From the NCBI GenBank assembly GCA_016710525.1, contig JADJVQ010000032.1, positions 1 through 64,000 on the forward strand: a stretch of DNA of 64,000 nucleotides, written 5' to 3'. The position numbers were made by a program, and so were the translations under genes. Origin of the DNA: Burkholderiaceae bacterium. Lineage in GTDB: Bacteria; Pseudomonadota; Gammaproteobacteria; Burkholderiales; Burkholderiaceae_E. The notes under the pieces are model-generated. The model worked only from the letters and a program-made list of their open reading frames with translations. It was not told the DNA's origin and did no database searches. How positions within the stretch are numbered: position 1 is the stretch's first letter; every line of letters starts with the position of its first letter. Positions 46,608 to 57,219 of this stretch are shown here, piece by piece.

Positions 46608-49600
46608 GTGCCCGCCTCTACCCGCAGGTCGGGGGAGTGCACCCGACCGGCTCGCCAACTGCTGCCTTCGAAATGGGCCAGCGCCACGCGTCAGCTGACC
46701 GGGGCGGCACTGGCGCTGTTCATGCTCCAGTTCACCGCACAGGTCCTGGCCCAGGACGCCCGCGCGATCATGGTCACTGGCGAAGTCCAGCTGCTGCGCG
46801 AACTCGGCGGCACGAGTTCGCGGTCCGCCTTGGCCATTGGCCAGGACATCCGGGTCGGCGATCTCGTGGCGACCGGCGGCCAAGGCCGCGCCCAGCTTCG
46901 CTTCAGCGACGGAGCGGTCGTTTCGATGCAGCCGGGCACACAATTCCGGATCGACGAATATCAGTTCGATGCATCCCGCCAGCGCGGGTTCTACAGCCTG
47001 CTGCGAGGCGCGATCCGCACCTCGTCCGGTGCGATCGGCAAGCGCCATCGCGACGACTACCGGCTGCGCACGCCGACCGCCACCGTCGGCATTCGCGGCA
47101 CCTTGTACTCGGCCGAACAAACCGTCTGCGACCCGATGTGTTCGCCCGGCCCGCGCGAGGGATTGCGGGTTGCGGTTGTCGAGGGACGCATAGCGGTTCG
47201 CAGCGAAGTGGCCGAAATCGAGGTTGGCGCGGGCCAATCGGCGGTGGTCGATTCGCCGGCAAGCACGCCGCGACTCACCGACGCGGGACCGGTACTGGCC
47301 CCGCCGGCCCTGGCGAGCCAGCGTACGGGCGGCCTGGCGCCACCTGAATCGGCCGCGACGGCCACTGGCCGTCCCGAAACCGCGGGCGCACCGAGCCGCG
47401 CGCTGCGGGTCGCGATCAATGGCAAGACGGATGTGCGAGACGACTCGAAGCGCGGCGCAACGGCCGGCACCTCGGACGAGGTGATCGAGCCCGGCTCCGA
47501 GGGCAATGCCGAGGACGGTTCCTCTGCACGCTGGCGGGACAGTCCACTCGCCGCAGCAGCCGAATCGTCTCGTCTGAATGGCAGCGGCGAGGATCCAGCC
47601 GAATCCGAATCCTTCCGCGCGGGCCCGGCTGCGAATCCCGGGCTGATCAGCCTTGCCGGCGGATCGAGCGTTTCTCCAAGTGCCGCCCGCGGATCGGATG
47701 CCCATTTGAGTGTCGTCGCGCCCCTCGCCCTCACGTCGGGCGGTAGTGGCCCGGGAAGCCCGGGCGCCGGTGGCGAGGCGGTCGGCGCGAATGAAAGCGG
47801 CTCGCAGGCGAACGCGCCCGGCGGGAGTTCGCCCGCTGGTGGTTCGCCCGCTGGTGGTTCGCCTGCTGGTGGTTCGGCCGCGGGGGGAGCGACAACCGGG
47901 ATTCCGGCGACAGGCGCGGTCGTCCCAGGTGGGTCGACCGCGACCGGTGCGCTTGAAGGCGGGGCAACTGAGCAAGGTTCGACCCCAGGCGGCTCGACGA
48001 CCGGAAGCCAGACTGCGGGCGGTTCGACCGCGGGGGGTTCGACTGCGGGCGGCTCACCCTCGGGCGGTTCCACTGCCGGTGGCTCCACTGCGGGTGGCCC
48101 CACTGCGGGCGGCTCGACGCCGGGTGGATCGACGCCGGGTGGATCGACGCCGGGTGGATCGACGACCGGAGGCTCGACGGCTGGGGGTTCGACCTCGGGT
48201 GGCTCGGCCTCAGGTGGATCAACCACTGGCGGTTCGACTGCAGGCGGCTCAACCTCGGGTGGTTCCACGGCGGGCGGCTCAACGCCGGGTGGATCGACAA
48301 CCGGAGGCTCAACGGCTGGGGGTTCGACCTCGGACCACTGGAGGTTCGACTTTAGGCGGCTCAGCAACGGGTGGCTCCACTGCCGGTGGCTCCACTGCGG
48401 GCGGCTCCACTACGGGCGGCTCCACTACGGGCGGCTCAACGCCGGGTGGCTCGACGGCTGGGGGTTCAACCGCAGGAGGTTCGGCCTCAGGTGGTTCAAC
48501 CACTGGCGGTTCGACAACCGGCGGTTCGACTGCAGGCGGTTCGACTACAGGCGGCTCAGCATCGGGTGGTTCCACTGCGGGCGGCTCAACGCCGGGTGGA
48601 TCGACGACCGGAGGCTCGACGGCGGGGGTTCAACCTCGGGTGGTTCGGCCTCAGGTGGTTCAACCACTGGCGGTTCGACAACCGGCGGTTCGACTGCAGG
48701 CGGCTCAACCTCGGGTGGTCCCACCGCTGGCGGCTCAACGCCGGGAGGCTCGACGACTGGAGGCTCGACGGCTGGGGGTTCAACCGCGGGTGGTTCGGCC
48801 TCAGGTGGTTCAACCACTGGCGGTTCGACAACCGGCGGTTCGACCGCAGGCGGCTCAACCTCGGGTAGCTCCACGGCGGGTGGTACGGCAACGGGTGGTT
48901 CCACTACCGGTGGTTCCACGACCGGTGGCTCGACAGCAGGTGGCTCAACGCCGGGTGGCTCGACGACCGGAGGCTCGACGGCTGGGGGTTCAACCGCGGG
49001 TGGTTCGGCCTCAGGTGGTTCAACCACCGGCGGTTCGACAACCGGCGGTTCGACCGCAGGCGGCTCAACCTCGGGTGGTTCCACCGCTGGTGGCTCCACT
49101 GCGGGCGGCTCAACGCCGGGTGGCTCGACGACTGGAGGCTCGACGACTGGGGGTTCAACCGCGGGTGGTTCGGCCTCAGGTGGTTCAACCACTGGCGGTT
49201 CGACAACCGGCGGTTCGAGTGCAGGCGGCTCAACCTCGGGTGGTTCCACCGCTGGTGGTTCCACCGCTGGTGGCTCCACTGCGGGCGGCTCAACGCCGGG
49301 TGGCTCGACGACTGGAGGCTCGACGACTGGGAGCTCGACGGCTGGGGGTTCAACCGCGGGTGGTTCGGCCTCAGGTGGTTCAACCACTGGCGGTTCGACA
49401 ACCGGCGGTTCGACCGCAGGCGGCTCAACCTCGGAGCTCCACGGCGGGTGGTACGGCAACGGGTGGTTCCACTACCGGTGGTTCCACGACCGGTGGCTCG
49501 ACAGCAGGTGGCTCAACGCCGGGTGGCTCGACGACCGGAGGCTCGACGGCTGGGGGTTCAACCGCGGGTGGTTCGGCCTCAGGTGGTTCAACCACTGGCG

Positions 49601-52105
49601 GTTCGACAACCGGCGGTTCGACCGCCAGCGGCTCAACCTCGGGCTGGTGGTACAACGGGTGGTTCCCGGGTCCTGGTGGTCTCGACAGCCGGTGGCTCAA
49701 CGCCGGGGGCCGACCCGGAGGCTCGACGGCTGGGGTTCAACCGCGGGTGGTTCGGCCTCAGGTGGTCCAACCACCGGCGGTTCGACAACCGGCGGTTCGA
49801 CCGCGGGCGGCTCAACCTCGGCGGCTGGAGCAGCTGGGGGTTCAACCGGGTGGTTCGACAGGCGGCGGTTCGACAGCCGGCGGTCGAGTGGCTCGGTGGT
49901 TCACGCGGTTTCCACCGCGGGTGGCTCCACTGCGGGCGGCTCACCCGGGGGCTCGACGACAGGCTCGACGACTGGAGGCTCGACGGCTGGGGTTCAACCG
50001 CGGGTGGTTCGGCCTCAGGTGGTTCAACCACTGGCGGTTCGACAACCGGCGGTTCCACCGCCGGCGGCTCAACCTCGGGTAGCTCCACGGCGGGTGGTAC
50101 GGACAGGTGGTTCCACTACCGGTGGTTCCACGACCGGTGGCTCGACGCAGGTGGCTCACGCCGGGTGGATCGACGACCGGGGCTCGACGACTGGGGGGTT
50201 CAACCACGGGTGGTTTCGGACTCAGGCGGTTCAACCACTGGCGGTTCGACAACTGGCGGTTCGACCGCGGCGGCTCAACCTCCGGTGGCTCCGCGGGTGG
50301 TACGGCAACAGGTGGTTCCACCGGTGGCTCCGGCGGCTCAGCGCAGGTGGCTCAACCACCGGAGGCTCGACGGCTGGGGTTCGACCGCGGGTGGTTCGAC
50401 CTCCAGGTGGTTCGCCACCGGCGGTTCGACGGCCGGCGGTTCGACGGCAGGCGGCTCGACCTCGGTAGCTGGCTCGTGGACGCAGGTGGTTCCTCTACCG
50501 GTGGTTCGACCGGCCAGCCAGGTGGCTCGACGCCCAGGCGGCTCGACGACCGGAGGCTCGACGGCTGGGGTTCGACCGCAGGTGGTTCGACCTCAGGCGG
50601 TTCAGCCACTGGCGGTGGCACCTCAACCTCGGGTGGCTCCACCGCAGGGGTGCACCGGTGGTTCCACTGCCGGCAGGTGGCTCCTCCTCAGCGACGGGTG
50701 GCCCGACGACCGGGCTCGACTGCTGGGGTTCAGCCTCGAAGTGAGTTCCGCGGCGGTTCGACAGCCGGCGGCTCGACGCCGGGTGGATCGACAGCCGGGG
50801 CTCGACAGCCGGGGTTCAACCACTGGTGGTACGGCCTCAGGTGGTTCAACCACTGGCGGTTCGACAACCGGAAGTTCGACTGCAGGAGGCTCGACAGCGG
50901 GAGGCTCGACAGCGGGAGGCTCGACAGCGGGAGGCTCGACGACCGGGGGCTCGACGACCGGGGGCTCGACGACCGGCGGATCGACTTCAGGCGGATCGAC
51001 GACGAGTGGTTCGACCTCCGATGACGATTCGTCGGGTGGCTCGACGAAGAATGGCGTGCCCACCGAAAACTCCGCATCGGGCAGTTCTACGAATTCAGGC
51101 GGTTCGACAAGAGATAGTTCGTCCTCGGGTAACTCGACTTCCGGCCACTCGACGTCCAGCGGATCGAGCTCAGGCTCGACGAAACGGCACCCCACCGACA
51201 ATTCAGCCGCTGGCTCCACCTCCGGCAGCTCCACCTCCGGCAGCTCGAACTCTGGCGGCTCAACCGAGGGCAGCGGCTCCGCTTCGCGGGGCGGATCCTT
51301 CTCGGATCCGTATGCCCCCCTGGCCGCGGGCGTCGATGCCGCCAGCCGACTGCGGGTCGACCTGGTGCAGATCCCCGGCTTGTCGTCAGTGCAGTTCACG
51401 GGCGGCTCCGCTGCGATCGCGCTGGATGACGACCTGCGGCTGCGGTCGATCGGCGCGTGCCCGTGGCTGGCCTGCTTGTCGCGCGGCACGGCGGGCATCG
51501 CCGATGCGGGCGCCGACACCCATGTCAGCTGGGGACGCTGGACCAGCGGCAATGCGGCCGTCCATGTGCTCGGGATTCCAGCGACCCTGGCGCTGAACGA
51601 CCGGCAAGGCATCCACTATCTGGTCGGTGTGCCGACCGCCAGCATGCCGACCTCCGGCACCTTTTCCTACAGTCTGCAGGGCGCGACCCGGCCGACGGTC
51701 AGCGACGGATCGATGGCGCCCGGCAGTTTCCAGGCCCACGCGACCGTTCAGTTCAGCACGGGCCAGCAGACTCGCATCGGTCTGAATGCCAAAGTCGAGA
51801 TGCCTGCCTTCTCGGTGACCTTCATCGCGCCCTTGTCCGCGACGGGGGCCAATCGTCTGTCGATGACGAGCGCCACCGAGTTCTCCGGCACGCTCGGCGC
51901 GACCCTCAGCGCATCCCACAGCGCCCTCGCGGGCGCGGCGGCGATTGCCCCCGCCAATTGCCCGGCGGGCGGCTGCAGCGTCCAAGTCCAGGGGGGCTTC
52001 TACGGGCCTGCCGCGGCGCAGATGGGTCTGGGCTATACCATCACGGGGGCAGCCGGCGGGAATCGTACAATCTCGGGCGTGGGCGTTCTGCAGAAAGGCC
52101 CGTGA
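46608..52105 (+). CDS. Giant FecR-domain repeat protein with TbpB-like C-terminal domain (several frame slips)
   Basis: Begins at GTG 46608 just after the Slam-like gene; a Sec signal is followed by a cleavage site at VLAQD. A FecR domain covers about residues 45-200 (VGDLVATGGQGRAQLRFSDG, LRTPTATVGIRGTLYSAE). Then comes an Ala/Ser/Gly-rich part and about 3.2 kb of GGSTx pentapeptides. The frame changes at about 48333, 48620, 49436 and repeatedly between 49650 and 50830; the true C-terminus is read in the frame ending at 52105. That end has a hydrophilic Ser/Asp segment and a roughly 260-residue domain (VSWGRWTSGNAAVHVL, GIHYLVGVPTASMPTSGTFS, GGFYGPAAAQMGLGYTITGA) like the beta-barrel lobe of TbpB-type Slam clients. 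Surface adhesin or binding protein is the likely role. Confidence 0.65.
47820..51020 (+). repeat. 15-bp tandem array coding GGSTx, with higher-order repeats
   Basis: About 200 copies of a 15-bp unit coding GGST plus A, T, S or P. A longer pattern containing the variant GGSAS recurs with its TCGGCC marker at 48481, 48645, 48795, 49005, 49170, 49365, 49573 and 49752. The spacings are multiples of 15, or one to two bases short where the frame slips. All + frames and the opposite strand stay open through most of the array because the unit has no stop in any frame. Confidence 0.9.
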
Positions 52106-52197
52106 CCGTCCCAAGGATGCGGTCGGAACCTGATCCGACTCGTTCACCCAGGTTCGCACACGGCTTGGCGGGCACCCCGCCAACCGGAAAGCAGCCA

Positions 52198-53280
52198 GTG
52201 AAGCCACGCAGCATCGAGTTCCACCTCGACCCCGCCGACAACCAGCGCCTCGCCAACTTGTGCGGGGCCCTCGACCAGAACCTGCGCCAGATCGAAGAAG
52301 CCTTCGACGTCCGCATCCTGCGACGCGGCGACCAGTTCACGCTGGAAGGCGCCCCGGCACGCACCAGAGCCTGCATGGGTGCACTTTCGCACTTCTATGG
52401 GCTGGCTGCGCAGGCGCTCTCGCTGGACCAGATCCAGCTGGGCCTGGTCGAGCTTCGCACGGCGCCCGCGTTGCCCAACGATTCAACGCCGCCGGAGATG
52501 ATCCAGAAAACCCCGAGCTCGGCTGCCGGCGCGACGGGTTCCGCCACGCCCGCGACGCCCGGCGCTGTGCGAGTCCAGCCTGCCGCGATCGCTGGCGGTC
52601 CGTCGACCGACGACACCTCGCCGGTCCTGCACACCCGGCGCACCGACCTGCAGGGACGCACACCGCGGCAGCGCGAGTACCTGCGCCATATCTTGTCGTA
52701 CGACATCACCTTCGGCACCGGCCCTGCCGGCACGGGCAAGACCTACCTCGCCGTCGCCTGCGCGGTCGACGCGCTCGAGCGCGACGCGGTCAAGCGCATC
52801 GTGCTGACTCGCCCCGCCGTGGAGGCAGGCGAGCGGCTGGGCTTCCTGCCGGGGGATCTGGCTCAGAAGGTCGACCCCTACCTGCGCCCGCTGTACGACG
52901 CGCTTTACGACCTGCTCGGCTTCGAGCGCACCGCGCGCATGTTCGAGAAGCAGGCCATCGAGATCGCGCCGCTGGCGTACATGCGCGGCAGGACCCTGAA
53001 CCATTCGTTCATCATCCTGGACGAGGCCCAGAACACCACGCCCGAACAGATGAAGATGTTCCTTACCCGTATCGGTTTCGGCTCGAAGGCGGTCGTGACG
53101 GGCGACACCACGCAGGTCGACCTGCCGCGCGGCCAGGTCTGCGGCCTGGTCGAGGCAACCCAGATCCTGAACGGTGTACGCGGTATCGCCTTCACCCGAT
53201 TCGACAGCAGCGACGTGGTCCGCCACCCGTTGGTCGGCCGCATCGTCGACGCGTATGAGCGCGCAGCCGCATCGCGCTGA
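52198..53280 (+). CDS. phoH: PhoH-family P-loop ATPase
   Basis: 360 residues from GTG 52198 (VKPRSIEFHLDPADNQRLAN), preferred over ATG 52117 because homologues begin here and GGAAAG precedes it. N-terminal KH-like domain, a Pro/Ala linker (about 100-145), then the PhoH ATPase with Walker A FGTGPAGTGKTYLAVACA, Walker B SFIILDEAQNTTPEQMKMFL and the GDTTQVDLPRG motif. Probably an RNA helicase/ATPase working with YbeY in rRNA processing. Overlaps ybeY by 26 bp. Confidence 0.95.
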   Translation: MKPRSIEFHLDPADNQRLANLCGALDQNLRQIEEAFDVRILRRGDQFTLEGAPARTRACMGALSHFYGLAAQALSLDQIQLGLVELRTAPALPNDSTPPEMIQKTPSSAAGATGSATPATPGAVRVQPAAIAGGPSTDDTSPVLHTRRTDLQGRTPRQREYLRHILSYDITFGTGPAGTGKTYLAVACAVDALERDAVKRIVLTRPAVEAGERLGFLPGDLAQKVDPYLRPLYDALYDLLGFERTARMFEKQAIEIAPLAYMRGRTLNHSFIILDEAQNTTPEQMKMFLTRIGFGSKAVVTGDTTQVDLPRGQVCGLVEATQILNGVRGIAFTRFDSSDVVRHPLVGRIVDAYERAAASR

Positions 53281-53779
53281 GCCTGGCGCCCGCTCCCGCG
53301 TCGAGCGGCCCGCGCTCAGCCTGTCGCTGCAGCTGGGCAGCCGGATCGGCGAGTGGCCGATCGCGCGGGCACGCCTGCGCCGCTGGGTGCAGATCGCACT
53401 GGAACGCGACGCGACCCTCACGATGCGGCTGGTCGCGCGCGCCGAGGCGATCGCCCTGAACCAGGCGTACCGGGGCCGGGACTACGCCCCCAACGTGCTG
53501 ACCTTCGAATACGGCGAGCAGCCCGGCCCGCGCGATTCGGGCCCCCGCTGCACGGCCGACATCATCCTGTGCCTGCCGGTGCTGCGCGCCGAGGCGCGTG
53601 CGCAACACAAACCCCTGATCGATCACCTGGCGCATCTCGTGATCCATGGCGTGCTGCACGCGCAGGGCTACGACCACCAGAACGAGCACGACGCCGCGCG
53701 CATGGAGGCGCTCGAGACACGTCTGCTCGCGCGGCTTCGCATTGCCGATCCCTACGCGCCGCGGCGACCAGCCAATTGA
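53255..53779 (+). CDS. ybeY: Endoribonuclease YbeY
   Basis: 174 residues. Single-zinc metalloprotein for 16S rRNA 3' maturation and ribosome quality control. Zinc motif HGVLHAQGYDH is complete (three His). Other conserved parts: EAIALNQAYRGRDYAPNVLT, ADIILCLPVLRAEAR. Start ATG 53255 lies inside the end of phoH in another frame. Confidence 0.94.
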   Translation: MSAQPHRAEPGARSRVERPALSLSLQLGSRIGEWPIARARLRRWVQIALERDATLTMRLVARAEAIALNQAYRGRDYAPNVLTFEYGEQPGPRDSGPRCTADIILCLPVLRAEARAQHKPLIDHLAHLVIHGVLHAQGYDHQNEHDAARMEALETRLLARLRIADPYAPRRPAN

Positions 53780-53834
53780 GCAGTGCCGGCCAGTTCGGGT
53801 ATCCTGCCCGTTCCCCAACTACTTTCTGACGTCC

Positions 53835-54719
53835 ATGTCGGATGCCCCGTCGAGTGGCGAGCCCAAGCGCTCACTGCTCGAACGTCTTTCGGCGCTGCTG
53901 CTGCGCGCCCCTGAAGACCGCGAACAACTGCTGAGCCTGCTGCGCACTTCGCACGAACGCGAACTGCTCGATGACGATGCCCTGTCGATGATCGAGGGCG
54001 TGCTCCAGGTGGCTGAACTGTCGACGCGCGACATCATGGTGCCGCGCTCTCAGATCAAGCTGATCGACATCAGCCAGGCATCACGCGAATTCCTGCCGCA
54101 TGTCATCGCCACTGCGCACTCGCGTTTTCCCGTGTACGACGGTGACCGCGACAACATCATCGGCATCCTTCACGCCAAGGATCTGCTGCGCCTGTTCGCC
54201 GACGATCCTCCCGGCGTGAAGGCGCTGGTGCGGCCCGCGATGTTCATTCCGGAGTCCAAGCGCCTGAACGTGCTGTTGCGCGACTTCCGCGCCAACCGGC
54301 AGCACATCGCGATCGTCGTCGACGAATACGGCGGCGTGGCGGGACTGGTCACCATCGAGGACGTGCTCGAACAGATCGTCGGCGAGATCGAGGACGAGTT
54401 CGATTTCGACGAGGACGCCGACCACATCGTGGCCATCGAGCCAGGCGCGAACGGAGCGCGATATCGCGTGCGGGCCATCGCCGAAATCGGTGCGTTCAAC
54501 GAACGGTTCGGCACCCGGTTTCCCAATGACGATTTCGACACGGTCGGCGGGCTGGTGACCGAACACTTCGGCCGCGTTCCGCGGCGCGGCGACGAAGCAG
54601 TGCTCGACGGGCTGCGCTTCGAAGTGCTGCGAGCCGACCCGCGCCAGGTTCACCTGCTGATGGTCGAACCCCAGCCATCGGGCAAACCGCCCGACCCATC
54701 CACCGGCCACCCGGGTTGA
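53835..54719 (+). CDS. corC: CorC/HlyC-family CBS-domain protein
   Basis: 294 residues. CBS pair (ELSTRDIMVPRSQIKLIDIS, RFPVYDGDRDNIIGILHAKD, HIAIVVDEYGGVAGLVTIED) and C-terminal CorC_HlyC transporter-associated domain (GARYRVRAIAEIGAFNERFG, DTVGGLVTEHFGRVPRRGDE). No membrane domain, so the soluble YbeX/CorC type linked to Mg2+/Co2+ homeostasis and to ribosome function. Follows ybeY after 55 bp and precedes lnt, the conserved order. Confidence 0.94.
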   Translation: MSDAPSSGEPKRSLLERLSALLLRAPEDREQLLSLLRTSHERELLDDDALSMIEGVLQVAELSTRDIMVPRSQIKLIDISQASREFLPHVIATAHSRFPVYDGDRDNIIGILHAKDLLRLFADDPPGVKALVRPAMFIPESKRLNVLLRDFRANRQHIAIVVDEYGGVAGLVTIEDVLEQIVGEIEDEFDFDEDADHIVAIEPGANGARYRVRAIAEIGAFNERFGTRFPNDDFDTVGGLVTEHFGRVPRRGDEAVLDGLRFEVLRADPRQVHLLMVEPQPSGKPPDPSTGHPG

Positions 54720-54723
54720 GCTG

Positions 54724-56277
54724 ATGCGGGCACCTCGCAGGCGGCTGCCCGCTGCGGCCGGGATCCTTGGCGTGCTTCACGCCGCAAGCTTTGCGCCCTG
54801 GCCGCTGTGGTGGCTGCAGATCCTCAGCCTGGCCCTGGCGCTGCGCCTGATGCTCACCGCCGGCCGCGAGAGCCCCGGGCGGGCAGCGCTGGTCGCCTTC
54901 GCATTCGGCCTCGGACATTACGTGGCCGGGCTGTGCTGGCTCTACATCAGCATGAACCGCTACGGCGGAATGCCGGCGCCACTGGCCGCGGCCGCCGTGA
55001 TCGCCTTCTCGGCCTACCTGGCATTGTTCACCGCATCGGCCATCGCGCTGGCCCATGCGGCGCGCCGCACGCAGGACGATCAGCGCTTGCGGGCGGCGAT
55101 GGCCTGGGCCGCGAGCCTGGCCAGCGCCTGGACGCTGGCAGACCTGGCCCGCGGCTGGCTGTTCACCGGCTTTCCCTGGCTCTCGGTCGGGTATGCGCAT
55201 GTCGACGGTCCGCTGGCCGGATTCGCCGCGCTGATCGGCGTGTACGGAGTCGGCATGGCGGCTGTCTGGACCGCCGCGCTGCTGGCGCTGGCCTCGATGC
55301 GGTGCACCAGGCGAGTGGCACAGGGCTGCGCGGGACTGGCCGGCGCAACGCTGCTGGCCGCACTGTCGCTGGGCGCCTTGGAATTCACCGAACCTGCCGG
55401 CCCGCCGGTCTCGGTGCGGCTGGTGCAGGGCAATGTGCCCCAGCAGCTCAAATTCGATCCGCAGCGAACGCTGGCGGCGATGCAGTCCTATGCGCAGCGC
55501 ATCGCGCAAAGCCCCGCCGCGCTGACCGTGCTGCCCGAGACCGCCTGGACCGCGCCGTGGACATCGACGCCCCCGGCCATCAGCGCCGACATCCTCGCGC
55601 AGGTGCGCGGCAAGGCCCACGCGGTGGCCATCGGCCTGCCATTGATCGAACCGGACGCAAGCGGCCACAAGATCACCAACAGCGTGATCCTGCTGGCCGA
55701 CCGGCCCTCGGGTGCCGGCGAAGCCGCGCGCTACGACAAGCATCACCTGGTGCCCTTCGGCGAATTCGTTCCCTGGGGATTCGACTGGTTCGTGCAGCTG
55801 ATGCGCATTCCATTGGGCAGTTTCGCCCGCGGTGTACTCGTGCAGACGCCGTTCGCCGTCGGTGGCCAGCGATTCGCGGTCAACATCTGCTACGAAGACC
55901 TGTTCGGCGAAGAGATCGTCGGATCGGTGCGCGAGCCGGCCGGTGCGACGGTGCTGGTCAATGTCAGCAACATCGCCTGGTTCGGCGATTCGCACGCACT
56001 GCCCCAGCATCGCGAGATCGCCCGCATGCGCACCCTGGAGACCGGCCGGCCGATGCTGCGCGCCACCAATACCGGGGTGACCGCATCGATCGATCATCGG
56101 GCGCGCGTGCTGGCGCAACTGCCGCCCCATCGCGAAGGCGTGCTGGACGTGACCGTGCAAGGCATGCAGGGACTGACCCCGTATGTGCGCACCGGCAACC
56201 TGCCGGTGCTGCTGATCGCGATCGGCCTGCTGATCGCATCCTGGCGCCAGGCGCGCCCGCGCGCGGCGATCCAGTAA
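54724..56277 (+). CDS. lnt: Apolipoprotein N-acyltransferase
   Basis: 517 residues. Inner-membrane enzyme that adds the third acyl chain to lipoproteins, including those of the T6SS locus. N-terminal membrane helices (about residues 10-190) precede a nitrilase-like periplasmic domain with the catalytic triad: Glu in VLPETAW, Lys in YDKHHLVPFGEFVP, Cys in ICYEDLFGE. A last helix is at the C-terminus (LPVLLIAIGLLIASW). Four bases after corC. Confidence 0.96.
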   Translation: MRAPRRRLPAAAGILGVLHAASFAPWPLWWLQILSLALALRLMLTAGRESPGRAALVAFAFGLGHYVAGLCWLYISMNRYGGMPAPLAAAAVIAFSAYLALFTASAIALAHAARRTQDDQRLRAAMAWAASLASAWTLADLARGWLFTGFPWLSVGYAHVDGPLAGFAALIGVYGVGMAAVWTAALLALASMRCTRRVAQGCAGLAGATLLAALSLGALEFTEPAGPPVSVRLVQGNVPQQLKFDPQRTLAAMQSYAQRIAQSPAALTVLPETAWTAPWTSTPPAISADILAQVRGKAHAVAIGLPLIEPDASGHKITNSVILLADRPSGAGEAARYDKHHLVPFGEFVPWGFDWFVQLMRIPLGSFARGVLVQTPFAVGGQRFAVNICYEDLFGEEIVGSVREPAGATVLVNVSNIAWFGDSHALPQHREIARMRTLETGRPMLRATNTGVTASIDHRARVLAQLPPHREGVLDVTVQGMQGLTPYVRTGNLPVLLIAIGLLIASWRQARPRAAIQ

Positions 56278-56331
56278 AATCGCGCCCTTGGTGCCCAGCG
56301 GCACTCACCCAATCAAGAGAACCGACGTCCG

Positions 56332-57219
56332 ATGCTTACCTTTCAGCAAGTGATCCTGCGGCTTCAGGAATACTGGGACCGCCAAGGCTGCGCACTGCTG
56401 CAGCCCTACGACATGGAAGTCGGCGCGGGCACCTTTCATACCGCGACCTTCCTTCGCGCGATCGGCCCGGAACCATGGCGCGCTGCCTATGTGCAGCCCT
56501 CGCGCCGTCCCAAGGACGGCCGCTACGGCGACAATCCCAACCGGCTTCAGCACTACTACCAGTACCAGGTCGTGCTGAAGCCCTCGCCGCCCAACATCCT
56601 CGACCTGTATGTCGGATCGCTGCGGGCGCTCGGCATCGACACCCAGGCCAACGACGTGCGCTTCGTCGAGGACGATTGGGAGTCCCCCACGCTGGGGGCC
56701 TGGGGCCTGGGCTGGGAAGTCTGGCTGAACGGCATGGAAGTCACGCAGTTCACCTATTTCCAGGAAGTGGGCTCGCTGAAGTGCCAGCCGATCACCGGCG
56801 AGATCACCTACGGCATCGAGCGGCTGGCGATGTACCTGCAGGGCGTCGAGAGCATCTACGACCTGGTCTGGACCGAAGGGGTCACCTACCGCGACGTCTT
56901 TCACCAGAACGAAGTCGAGCAGTCCACCTACAACTTCGAACATTCCAACGCCGAGATGCTGTTCCGCCATTTCAACGAATACGAGGCCGAGGCCAGGCGC
57001 CTGATCGCCGTGCCCCTCGCCTTGCCCGCCTACGAGATGGTCATGAAGTGCTCGCACACCTTCAACCTGCTCGATGCCCGGGGCGCCATCTCGGTCACCG
57101 AGCGCGCCGCCTACATCGGCCGGGTGCGCCAGCTGGCGCGCGCGGTTGCGCAGGCCTACTACGACTCGCGCGAACGCCTGGGATTCCCGATGATCGCCAA
57201 CCTGAACAAGGCGGCCTGA
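56332..57219 (+). CDS. glyQ: Glycyl-tRNA synthetase alpha subunit
   Basis: 295 residues; class II catalytic subunit of the alpha2beta2 enzyme charging tRNA-Gly. Motifs: LRLQEYWDRQGCALLQPYDM, GAGTFHTATFLRAIGPEPW, YVQPSRRPKDGRYGDNPNRL, YQYQVVLKPSP and GEITYGIERLAMYLQ. Stop adjoins the glyS start with no gap. Confidence 0.97.
   Translation: MLTFQQVILRLQEYWDRQGCALLQPYDMEVGAGTFHTATFLRAIGPEPWRAAYVQPSRRPKDGRYGDNPNRLQHYYQYQVVLKPSPPNILDLYVGSLRALGIDTQANDVRFVEDDWESPTLGAWGLGWEVWLNGMEVTQFTYFQEVGSLKCQPITGEITYGIERLAMYLQGVESIYDLVWTEGVTYRDVFHQNEVEQSTYNFEHSNAEMLFRHFNEYEAEARRLIAVPLALPAYEMVMKCSHTFNLLDARGAISVTERAAYIGRVRQLARAVAQAYYDSRERLGFPMIANLNKAA

Noticed and set aside
47057..50642. Long - strand frames reading VEPPAVEPP-like repeats
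   Set aside because: Reverse complement of the GGSTx array, which has no stops in most frames; no signal or domain at either end.
47820..51020. Possible CRISPR array because of the regular repeats
   Set aside because: The unit is a 15-bp coding repeat without unique spacers, and no cas genes are near.
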